Positions 54,912 through 64,000 of a stretch of 64,000 nucleotides of DNA are shown here, in pieces (position 1 is the first letter of the stretch; each line of letters opens with the position of its first letter). This stretch comes from Poteriospumella lacustris. Its lineage: Eukaryota; Sar; Chrysophyceae; Chromulinales; Dinobryaceae. Location of the stretch: positions 1-64,000 of the forward strand of contig SMOI01000190.1 in NCBI GenBank assembly GCA_008000375.1. Reading direction: 5' to 3'. Made by a program: the position numbers and the translations under genes. Under the pieces are notes generated by a model that saw nothing but the letters and a program-made list of their open reading frames with translations, did no database searches and was not told where the DNA came from.

Positions 54912-55542
54912 CTAAAAACGTCCTCCAACACCAGCCGAGCGCTCGAACTGGTTGCTCGCCATAGAGAAGCCAACAGAAACAACAGCTCCTCCAAGAGCAG
55001 CAAGAGTTGCAGCTCTGGGTCCTCTAGAGCTGAACAAAATACCAGCTGTCGTGGCACCGGCGATGAACGGAGTAACTTCAGGAATCTCAATTTTAGAATC
55101 AAGACTGGCCATGTCACAAAGCTCTACGCTGCATGTGTGCAAGAAAGCTGAAAATCAAAGGATCGACCAAAATTAGCATCACACCGAAGCAACGACGAAG
55201 AGATAGACACTTACCAACAATGCCAAGAGTGCTTCCCCACAGCGCGCCCGTCTTTGACATTCCATTCATAACACTATTGAAACGAATCTTGTACGCAGGG
55301 CTGGCAGCATTTCTCCAGCCATCGACAAAGCCTCGGACTGCACCACTGGTAAAACCTCCCAGCCAGAGAAGGCCCATGTTGAAAGAGAGACGACCATAAA
55401 AGTCACGTCCTCGTTTGTTGTAAGGAATGTATTCCGGTTGAGATGGCTTTCTTCCGTAAATAGGATTCTGTCCAAAGTTGGGAAGAGGAGGAAGTTCTCC
55501 AAATCTACCGCGTCCATTATCTTGACTGCTGTAGCCCGCCAT
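54912..55542 (-). CDS. TIM23: TIM23-type inner-membrane translocase subunit
   Basis: Two exons on the minus strand: 55542-55215 and 55147-54912; 187 aa. A short N-terminal segment (residues about 20-45, PPLPNFGQNPIYGRKPSQPE then YIPYNKRGRD) leads to the four-helix Tim17/Tim22/Tim23 fold. It includes FNMGLLWLGGFTSGAVRGFV with its GxxxG-type packing motif, KTGALWGSTLGIVAFLHTC (splice junction inside), and IAGATTAGILFSSRGPRAAT. The GRLSFNMG and GALWGSTLG elements favour Tim23 over Tim17. It forms the presequence-import channel region of the mitochondrial inner membrane. The intermembrane-space domain is short compared with yeast. It converges on the SH3BGR-like gene with a 226-bp gap. Confidence 0.88.
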
Positions 55543-56158
55543 TTTCTACTACTATATATCCGATAGGAGGCGATGAATAACTAAAACTAACAACCGTCGG
55601 CGAACGACAAGAGAAACCAGTGGAGAATGATAGAGCTATCAAGTCAGACCGTACAAGCCTGTCTTCAGTTGCTTCAAATACTTCTCTGTGCAAATCAATA
55701 CCAACGCATCGGGAAAAGGAATCGCACACAGAAGATGATGACAAGCGATGGTGGTCGGAGATGATGCTTCTTTGTCCATCACTGTCCATCGGGGGAGTGC
55801 ACAGGCGGTTTCATCTTCTTTGCCGTCGTGACGTGGAGAGTGGAGCGATTGTGAGGCCTGCGACAAGTCCTCGCCACATTTTGCTCCGGCCTGCGACAGC
55901 GGGACACACACTTCATCTCTGCTTGAGCGGGTTGTTCTTTTGTTCGATTTTTCTCGCTGAATCTTTTTCGATCTTCACGCTGCGCGCACGGCAGCTTCAG
56001 TTGGAGTCACAAATTCACTACCTTATCCCTAAACAAGGCAAAGAAACACCCAGGGAAGAATCCCTACTAAAATCTGTCAACGAACGACAAACCACCAAGG
56101 CCAATCACTACATCCCGTGTGATTCGATTTTTCTTTCAACTCCCGAAATCTGATTAAA
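55543..56158. other. Divergent promoter region between TIM23 and the cold-shock-like gene
   Basis: Frames overlap here but lack protein character. A pyrimidine-rich leader (TTTTTCTTTCAACTCCC) precedes the ATG at 56159, as is common for highly expressed genes. Confidence 0.45.
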
Positions 56159-57124
56159 ATGTCTGACGCTGAAGCCGCCACTGCCACCGCTGAAAAATCA
56201 TCACGCCCATCCTCCGGGAAGGGATCGTACCGCCGCCGAAGACCTGTCTCCAAGGGTCCTCGCGCTGACAAGCCAACGACCGAAGAGACCGCCAAGCCTT
56301 CCACCCCTGAAGGTGAGGAAACTCCCAAGAGAGAGCGCCCTGAAGTCACTCCTGTCCCTGAGGAGTTGGTCGGTACCACTCAAACTGGTACTGTTGTGAT
56401 CACCATTCGTAATCGCAAGTACAACTTTGGCTTCATCAGCCTGGCCTTGGGCGAAAAATCCGAGGATACCTCCATTCCTCGCATTTACTACAACCCTTCT
56501 CACATCGCCGAGAAGGGCTTGAACCTCTACCGTGGTTATGAGGTAACTTTCGAGGTTTCCAAGGATGAGACTGGCCGTACCATCGCCAAGAACATCACGT
56601 TGACCGAGAACGGAGTTGCCATCAAGGCTACCCGTGATGCGGAAGCCGAGGAAAAGCGCAAGGTTCGTGCTGCTGAGCGTGCCGCTGCCCCTGTTAAGGC
56701 TGCTCCTGCTGCTACCCCTGCTACCACCGAGGGAGAAGGCGAGAAGAAGGATGGCGAAGGCAAGAAGAAGAAGCGCGCCAAGAAGGCAGTGAAGAAGGAT
56801 GCTGCCCCTGCTGCCTCCACCGAGGCTGCTCCTGCTGGTGAGAAGAAGGAGCGCCCCGCTCGTCGCACCGCCACTTTCGAAATTGTGGTTGAAGGTGATG
56901 AGGCCAAGACGGGAACTCTCAACTTCGCCATCAACCAATCGATTGGCCGTTTGAAGGCTTTGGCGACCAAGGCCGTCGAGGCCCCCGCTGACTTGTCGGT
57001 CTATTTGGTTACCCCCGAGAACCCTGCTGGTGTCTTCTTGACGCGCGCTGTCTTGAACACTGTGACGGAGAGCGGCAAGTTGCTGTTGGCTGCCAAGCGT
57101 GAAGCCGACAACTTGGAAAAGTAA
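56159..57124 (+). CDS. Cold-shock-domain-like, Lys/Ala-rich basic protein
   Basis: A single exon of 321 aa. Residues 1-75 are disordered (Lys/Arg/Pro/Thr). Residues about 78-145 resemble a cold-shock OB fold: GTVVITIRNRKYNFGFISLA, then RIYYNPSHIAEKGLNLYRGY and EVTFEVSKDETGRTIAKNIT match GTV...GFGFI...DIFVH...L..G..V.FE...G..A.NV. The Phe-rich RNP motifs are only partly kept. A Lys/Ala linker (EGKKKKRAKKAVKK) follows, then a small C-terminal domain (TATFEIVVEGDEAKTGTLNF, INQSIGRLKALATKAVEA) that I do not recognise. Codon use is strongly biased (GCC/GCT, AAG, GAG), which points to high expression. An RNA-binding or ribosome-associated role is inferred. Confidence 0.65.
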   Translation: MSDAEAATATAEKSSRPSSGKGSYRRRRPVSKGPRADKPTTEETAKPSTPEGEETPKRERPEVTPVPEELVGTTQTGTVVITIRNRKYNFGFISLALGEKSEDTSIPRIYYNPSHIAEKGLNLYRGYEVTFEVSKDETGRTIAKNITLTENGVAIKATRDAEAEEKRKVRAAERAAAPVKAAPAATPATTEGEGEKKDGEGKKKKRAKKAVKKDAAPAASTEAAPAGEKKERPARRTATFEIVVEGDEAKTGTLNFAINQSIGRLKALATKAVEAPADLSVYLVTPENPAGVFLTRAVLNTVTESGKLLLAAKREADNLEK

Positions 57125-57876
57125 ATGTTGCACCTATTCATAGCAACATAATCTTGTCCATGTAATTTTTGTAGAAAGTTTTGTAAGACAACGCGTTGCA
57201 CTCGATTGATCTGGATAACCTCCTTCATTCGCAAAGTGCAACGCTTGTTTAAACGGTACACAGACTTTCTCTTTTTTACTTTTTGTTGAGTTGCTAATGT
57301 TGTGCAATATGACCACGCGCCGCGCCTTTTTTCAGTTAGTGTTTCTGATGTTGATGCAATAATATTGGTGTGCTTCAAAGCCTGTCAATGGAGTAACTTC
57401 GCCTCCACTAACAAGCTTTAAAAGCACATTTCTGCACTTCTCCCTTATCATAATCGGGCATCGCGGAAATATGTACACAACGTTTGTCAACAATGAGGTG
57501 CAACAAAGAGACCTGTGTATTATTTAAACAAGCGTTGCACTTTGGGAATACGATTCTCTCGAAGTAAAGGATAGGACACACCCAACTAACTGCGCTCTTC
57601 AATGTTATTTCCTTAGGGACAACTGTGCGAAATGCACTCTGCCAAATGCAAACTCCTTCAAATTTCCTCCTCTTTTCCTTCAAATATCTTGTACAATGGG
57701 AGCATCAAATGAACTATAATATAGTGATATTTAGTCAAGCGACTTGGTTCTTGCGTGATAAGTTTGACTTTTTGACAGTCGGGAAGTCCACCCAACATCT
57801 GCAATCCAAAGCCATCGTCTGCTCGCTGTATTTTACCCCTGAGAAGGCCGGCCACAATCGATTGATTCAGTGTGTG
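57125..57876. other. Intergenic region before PRP8
   Basis: AT-richer than its surroundings, with 3' UTR of the cold-shock-like gene and promoter of PRP8. No RNA gene or frame was recognised. Confidence 0.45.
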
Positions 57877-58845
57877 ATGAATCCATTTCCTCTGAATCCG
57901 TCTGGGGGAATGATCCCCGGCGGAAATCCATCACTGATGAATTTCCCGCCTGGTTTCAATCCTCACAAAGGAGGTCTTCCTCCGAAGCCTGGAGTACCAC
58001 CTCCACAACCTGCAGCGATTCCTCAATCCCAACGAGGTACCAATCCTCAAGCAGATATCGAGCTGAAAGCTCGCAAATGGGCCCAGTTGAACAGCAAGCG
58101 CTTTGCAAACAAGAAGAAAGGTGGCGTCGTGGAAGCTGTGAAGGAGGACATGCCTCCCGAGCATGTTCGCAAGATCATTCGCGATCACGGCGATTTGAGC
58201 TCGAGAAAGTTTCGTCACGATAAGCGCGTGTATTTGGGCGCCCTGAAGTATGTGCCCCATGCTGTGTACAAACTGTTGGAGAACATGCCTATGCCGTGGG
58301 AGCAAGTCCGCAACGTCAAGGTGCTGTACCATATCACTGGTGCCATTAGTTTTGTCAACGAGGTTCCCTGGGTGATTGAACCCGTATACATTGCTCAGTG
58401 GGGAACCATGTGGATTATGATGCGAAGAGAGAAGCGCGATCGTCGAAACTTCAAGCGCATGCGCTTTCCTCCGTTCGACGACGAAGAGCCTCCTCTGGAC
58501 TACGCCGACAACATTCTGGATGTGGAACCGCTGGAGTCCATTATGATGGAACTCGACGATGAGGATGATGCAGCAGTGAAGGACTGGTTTTATGATCATA
58601 AGCCGTTGCTGGACACCAAACACGTCAATGGAAGCAGCTACCGCAAATGGAAGCTCGATGTGCCGATCATGGGCAACTTGTATCGTTTGGCCGGTCAGTT
58701 GATGAGCGACCTGTTGGACAAGAACTACTGGTATCTGTTCGATGAGAAGAGTTTCTTCACGGCGAAGGCTCTGAATTTGGCGATCCCCGGTGGACCAAAG
58801 TTCGAGCCGCTGTATCGCGACATTATCGGTGTGGACGAAGAGGAC

Positions 58846-58883
<38 letters not shown>

Positions 58884-61800
58884 CCACCAGATCCGTACCG
58901 AATACCGCATTGCCTTTCCGTACATGTACAACTCTCGTCCCCGTTCGGTGCACATGGCGCCGTATCACTATCCGTCGTTGTATTACATCAAGGCCGACGA
59001 CCCGGACCTGCCGGCGTTCTACTTTGACCCGATCATCAATCCGATTTCAGCTTTCCGCACAGAGCGCTCCCGCAATGTGAATGTGGATTACGATGAGGAG
59101 ATCGACCCTGAGGACGAGGAGGACTTGGAGCTCCCGGAAGACTTCCATCCGTTGCTGGATGAAGAGCCCCTGTACACGGACAACACGTCCTTGGGCGTGT
59201 CTTTGTACTGGGCACCGAAGCCTTTCAACAAGCGTTCGGGTCACACACGTCGTGCCTACGATGTGCCATTGGTGAACCAGTGGTTCCACGAACATTGCCC
59301 GCACGAGTACCCAGTAAAGGTGCGTGTCAGCTACCAGAAGCTGCTGAAGAACTGGGTTCTCAACAAGCTGCATCACCGACACCCGAAGTCGGTTGCGAAG
59401 AAGAGTCTGATGAAGGCTCTAGGGGCGACGAAGTTCTTCCAGTCGACGGAGCTGGATTGGGTGGAAGTGGGTCTGCAAGTGTGTCGCCAGGGCTACAACA
59501 TGCTGAACCTGCTGATCCACCGCAAGAACTTGAACTACTTGCACTTGGACTACAACTTCAATCTGAAGCCCACCAAGACCTTGACCACGAAGGAGCGCAA
59601 GAAGTCTCGCTTTGGCAATGCGTTCCATCTGACCCGCGAGATTCTCCGCTTGACGAAGTTGGTGGTGGATTCGCACGTGCAGTATCGTCTGGGGAACATC
59701 GATGCCTTCCAGTTGGCGGACGGTTTGCAGTACATCTTTGCCCACGTGGGCCAGCTGACGGGCATGTACCGCTACAAGTACAAGCTGATGCGTCAAGTGC
59801 GCATGACCAAGGACTTGAAGCACTTGATCTACTACCGCTTCAATACAGGCCCTGTCGGCAAGGGCCCCGGTGTGGGTATTTGGGCCCCTGGATGGCGCGT
59901 GTGGTTGTTTTTCCTTCGCGGCATCATTCCCTTACTGGAGCGTTGGTTGGGTAACTTGTTGGCTCGTCAGTTCGAAGGCCGTAACTCGAAGGGTGTGGCA
60001 AAGACCATCACGAAGCAGCGTGTGGAGTCGCACTTCGATCTGGAGCTGCGGGCGGCGGTGATGCACGACATTTTGGACATGATGCCGGAGGGCATTCGCG
60101 CTAACAAGGCGCGCACCATTCTGCAGCACTTGTCGGAGGCATGGCGCTGTTGGAAGGCGAACATTCCGTGGAAAGTGCCGGGCATGCCTGCGCCGGTGGA
60201 GAACATGATTTTGCGCTATGTGAAGTCGAAGGCCGACTGGTGGACGAACATCGCACACTACAACCGCGAGCGCATCAAGCGCGGCGCGACGGTGGACAAG
60301 ACGGTGTGCAAGAAGAACCTGGGTCGTTTGACGCGCTTGTGGCTGAAGGCGGAGCAAGAGCGTCAGCACAACTACTTGAAGGATGGACCGTATGTGAGTG
60401 CGGAGGAGGCGGTGGCGATCTACGCGACGACAGTGAACTGGCTGGAGGCCCGCAAGTTCTCGCCCATCATCTTCCCGCCGTTGTCATACAAGCACGACAC
60501 GAAGTTGCTGATTCTGGCGCTGGAGCGCTTGAAAGAAGCCCACATGTCGAACAACCGCATGAACCAAAGCCAGCGCGAGGAACTGGGTCTGGTGGAGCAG
60601 GCCTACGACAACCCACACGAAGCCTTGTCGCGCATCAAGCGCCACATGTTGACACAGCGCACGTTCAAGGAGGTGGCGATCGAGTTCATGGACCAGTACT
60701 CGCATCTGATTCCGATCTACGAGATCGAGCCGTTGGAGAAGATCACCGACTCCTACCTGGACCAGTACTTGTGGTACGAGGCGGACAAGCGCAACTTATT
60801 CCCGAACTGGATCAAGCCGGCCGACTCGGAGCCGACGCCACTGTTGGCGTACAAGTGGTGTCTGGGTGTGAACAACCTGCACGACATCTGGAACACGGAC
60901 AAGGGCGAATGCGTGGTGTTGATGCAGACGCAACTGGAGAGCGTGTTCGAGAAGATGGACTTGACACTGCTGAACCGTCTGTTGCGGTTGATCGTGGATC
61001 ACAACATCGCAGACTACATGACGGCGAAGAACAACGTGGTGATTTCGTTCAAGGACATGATGCACACGAATGCGTACGGATTGATCCGCGGCTTGCAGTT
61101 CTCGTCGTTCATTTTCCAGTACTACGGATTGATCTTGGACCTGTTGACGCTGGGCTTGAACCGCGCGGCGGAGATCGCTGGTCCACCGGAAGTGCCGAAC
61201 GGCTTCTTGTCGTTCCGGGACTTGGCGACGGAGTCACGCCACCCGATCCGACTGTACACGCGGTACATCGACAAGGTGTACATGCTGCTGAAGTTCGAGG
61301 CCGACGAGGCGAAGGACATCATCCAGCGCTACCTGACGGAGCACCCCGATCCGAACAACGAGAACGTGGTGGGCTACAACAACAAGAAGTGCTGGGCACG
61401 CGACCAGCGCATGCGGTTGATGAAGCACGACGTGAATCTGGGTCGCGCGGTGTTCTGGGACATCAAGAATCGCCTGCCACGGTCGTTGACGACGCTGGAC
61501 TGGGACAACAGCTTCGTGTCGGTGTACAGCAGGGACAACCCGAACCTGTTGTTCGAGATGGCGGGCTTCGAGATGCGTATCAAGCCGAAGTGCCGCATGG
61601 TCAACGAGACGCCTGTGTACAAGGACGGCGTATGGAACCTGCAAAACGAGAGTTCGAAGGAGATGACGGCGCAGGCGTTCCTGCGCGTGAGCGAGGCGTC
61701 GATGAAGTTCTTCGAGAACCGCGTGCGACAGATCTTGATGTCTTCGGGCCAGACGACGTTTACGAAGGTCGCGAACAAGTGGAACACGGTGTTGATCGCG

Positions 61801-63389
61801 TTGATGACGTATTACCGCGAGGCGGTGGTGAACACGCAGGAGATGCTGGACCTGTTGGTGAAGTGCGAGAACAAGATCCAGACGCGCATCAAGATCGGTC
61901 TGAACTCGAAGATGCCGTCTCGATTCCCGCCGGTGGTGTTCTACACGCCGAAGGAGCTGGGTGGGTTGGGCATGTTGTCGATGGGCCACGTGTTGATTCC
62001 GCAGTCGGACCTGCGCTACTCGAAGCAGACGGAGAACGGAGTGACGCACTTCCGGTCGGGCATGACGCACGAGGAGGACCAGATCATTCCGAATCTGCTG
62101 CGGTACATCCAGCCGTGGGAGTCGGAGTTTGTGGACTCGCAGCGTGTGTGGTCGGAGTATGCGCTGAAGCGCCAGGAGGCGGTGGCGCAGAACCGTCGGT
62201 TGACATTGGAGGATCTGGAGGACTCGTGGGATCGCGGCATTCCGCGCATCAACACGATCTTCCAGAAGGACCGCCACACGCTGGCGTACGACAAGGGCTG
62301 GCGCGTGCGCACGGAGTTCAAGCAGTACCAGATCGCGCGCAACAATCCGTTCTGGTGGACGCATCAGCGCCACGACGGCAAGCTGTGGAACCTGAACAAC
62401 TACCGCACGGACATGATCCAGGCGTTGGGCGGTGTGGAGGGCATTTTGGAGCACACGCTGTTCAAGGGCACGTACTTCCCGACGTGGGAGGGTCTGTTCT
62501 GGGAGAAAGCGTCGGGCTTCGAAGAGAGCATGAAGTACAAGAAGCTGACGAACGCGCAGCGCTCGGGTTTGAACCAGATTCCGAACCGTCGGTTCGTGTT
62601 GTGGTGGTCGCCGACGATCAACCGTGCGAACGTGTACATCGGTTTCCAAGTGCAGTTGGACCTGACGGGTATCTTCATGCACGGCAAGATCCCGACGCTG
62701 AAGATCAGCTACATCCAAATGTTCCGTGCGCACTTGTGGCAGAAGATCCACGAGTCGGTGGTGATGGATCTGTGCCAGATCTTCGACCAGGAGCTGGACG
62801 CGCTGGAGATCGAGACGGTGCAGAAGGAGACGATCCATCCGCGCAAGTCGTACAAGATGAACTCGTCGTGTGCGGACATCGTGCTGTTCGCGGCGCACAA
62901 GTGGAACGTGTCGAAGCCGTCGCTGCTGCATGACACGAAGGACAACTTCGACGGCGCGACGACGTCGAAGTTCTGGATCGACGTGCAGCTGCGTTGGGGC
63001 GACTTCGACTCGCACGACATCGAGCGGTACGGGCGTGCGAAGTTCCTGGACTATTCGCAGGACAACATGTCGCTGTATCCGTCGCCGACGGGTGTGCTGG
63101 TGGCGATCGACCTGGCGTACAACCTGTACTCGGGCTACGGCAACTGGTTCGTGGGATGCAAGCCGCTGATGCAGCAGTCGATGGCGAAGATCATTCGCGA
63201 CAACCCGGCGCTGTTTGTGCTGCGCGAGCGCATCCGCAAGGGGTTGCAGTTGTACAGTTCGGAGCCGACGGAGCCGTATTTGTCGTCCCAGAACTACTCG
63301 GAGCTGTTCTCGAACCAGATCATTTGGTTCGTGGACGACACGAACGTGTACCGCGTGACGACGCACAAGACGTTCGAGGGCAACTTGGT

Positions 63390-63428
<39 letters not shown>

Positions 63429-64000
63429 TCGGTCGGGCCAGTTGTTCTTGAAGATCATCCACACGTCGGTGTGGGCGGGTCAGAAGCGGCTGTCGCAGCT
63501 GGCGAAGTGGAAGACGTCGGAAGAAGTGGCGGCGTTGATTCGGTCTCTGCCGCAGGACGAGCAGCCGAAGCAGATCATTGTGACGCGCAAGGGTCTGTTG
63601 GACCCGATGGAGGTGCATTTGCTGGACTTCCCGAACATCATAATCAAGGGGTCGGAGCTGCAGCTGCCCTTCCAGTCGTGTCTGAAGATCGAGAAGTTCG
63701 GCGACTTAATCCTGAAGGCGACGGAGCCGGAAATGGCGATGTTCAACATCTACGACGATTGGCGTCAGTCGGTGTCGTCGTACACGGCGTTTTCGCGGTT
63801 GATTCTGATTCTCCGCGCGTTGCATGTGCATCCCGACCGCACGAAGGAGATCCTGCGTCCCGACAAGTCTGTGATCACGCAGCCACACCACATCTGGCCG
63901 ACGCTGACGGACGAACAGTGGATTCGTGTGGAGGTCACGCTGAAGGACTTGATCCTCACGGACTACGGCAAGCGCAACAACGTCAACGTGGCGTCGCTGA
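57877..64000 (+). CDS. PRP8: PRP8, U5 snRNP spliceosome core (3' end beyond the window)
   Basis: One uninterrupted frame from the ATG at 57877 ([16 protein letters not shown], a Pro/Gly-rich start like other PRP8s) to the last base, 2041 codons. Typical segments: [56 protein letters not shown], the finger/palm/thumb (reverse-transcriptase-like) region, [20 protein letters not shown]-type linker and RNaseH-like sequence ([20 protein letters not shown] at nt about 62988), and [14 protein letters not shown]. The window ends in [20 protein letters not shown]...VNVASL, which lies shortly before the C-terminal Jab1/MPN domain. About 250-300 residues should follow outside. PRP8 is the scaffold of the catalytic centre of the spliceosome. 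There is no intron in the visible 6.1 kb. Confidence 0.98.

Noticed and set aside
54500-55117. 205-codon minus frame with hydrophobic stretches overlapping TIM23 exon 2 and the SH3BGR-like gene
   Set aside because: It is out of frame with TIM23, overlaps a well-supported plus-strand gene end, and has no helix pattern shared with a known family.
60141-62933. 930-codon plus-strand open frame overlapping PRP8, and a 794-codon minus frame at 61234-63618
   Set aside because: PRP8 in the other frame is conserved throughout; high GC at third positions leaves few stops in shadow frames. Peptides are Val/Gly/Glu/Arg or His/Arg/Leu low complexity.
1-64000. CRISPR arrays, bacterial operons, insertion sequences or viral genes
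   Set aside because: No direct-repeat/spacer pattern, no transposase or integrase, no viral hallmark protein; all clear genes are eukaryotic with spliceosomal introns.

Overview
This is a window of nuclear DNA from a microbial eukaryote. The evidence is short GT-AG introns of about 60-90 bp that can be placed to the base in several genes, closely packed genes on both strands, and typically eukaryotic products: a PRP8 spliceosome core, the VPS29 retromer subunit, a TIM23-type mitochondrial translocase, a ubiquitin protease of the USP36 class, a terminal nucleotidyltransferase and two IP3/ryanodine-receptor-type channels. TAA, TAG and TGA all end genes, so the code looks standard. I cannot place the lineage from sequence alone; a free-living protist fits best. 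GC content changes sharply along the window: about 1-10 kb and 46-51 kb are GC-rich with CGN/GCN-rich low-complexity protein stretches, while 11-45 kb is more balanced.

Layout: 1-191 (-), end of a membrane-protein exon; 209-294, a strong hairpin; 752-4700 (+), TUTase/poly(A) polymerase; 5065-8945 (+), leucine-rich-repeat protein; 9138-11407 (-), secreted endonuclease/exonuclease/phosphatase-fold protein; 11776-12870 (+), secreted PC-esterase/TBL-like protein; 14370-21636 (-), three tandem MHYT-like multipass membrane paralogs; 22166-25138 (+), USP36-like deubiquitinase with a fibrillarin-like RGG tail; 25803-26195 (+), small repeat-bearing tail-anchored protein; 26965-29007 (-), unrecognised protein whose frame stays open for 813 nt past its stop; 29346-31239 (+), RanBP2 zinc finger / F-box-like / WD40 protein; 31671-41557 (+) and 43105-51781 (+), a tandem pair of giant IP3R/RyR-like channels with VPS29 (41971-42680, -) between them; 52331-53791 (-), PDZ protein; 54242-54685 (+), SH3BGR-like thioredoxin-fold protein; 54912-55542 (-), TIM23; 56159-57124 (+), cold-shock-domain-like basic protein; 57877-64000 (+), PRP8, running off the window.

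The standout is the channel pair. The first copy (3227 aa) carries, inside its cytosolic RIH region, a complete four-helix voltage-sensor-like domain (nt 35081-35413) with an S4 pattern KxxRxxRxxR, an S2 acidic residue and an S3 NxxD motif. The second copy lacks it and instead ends in a possibly C2-like domain. The two copies share intron positions and phases, so they are tandem duplicates; they differ by one intron, by the voltage-sensor insert, by selectivity-filter residues (GGGAGD versus GGGVAD) and by their tails. By eye, several basic residues that bind IP3 in animal receptors are absent from both. This suggests intracellular Ca2+ channels gated by something other than IP3, one of them possibly by membrane voltage.
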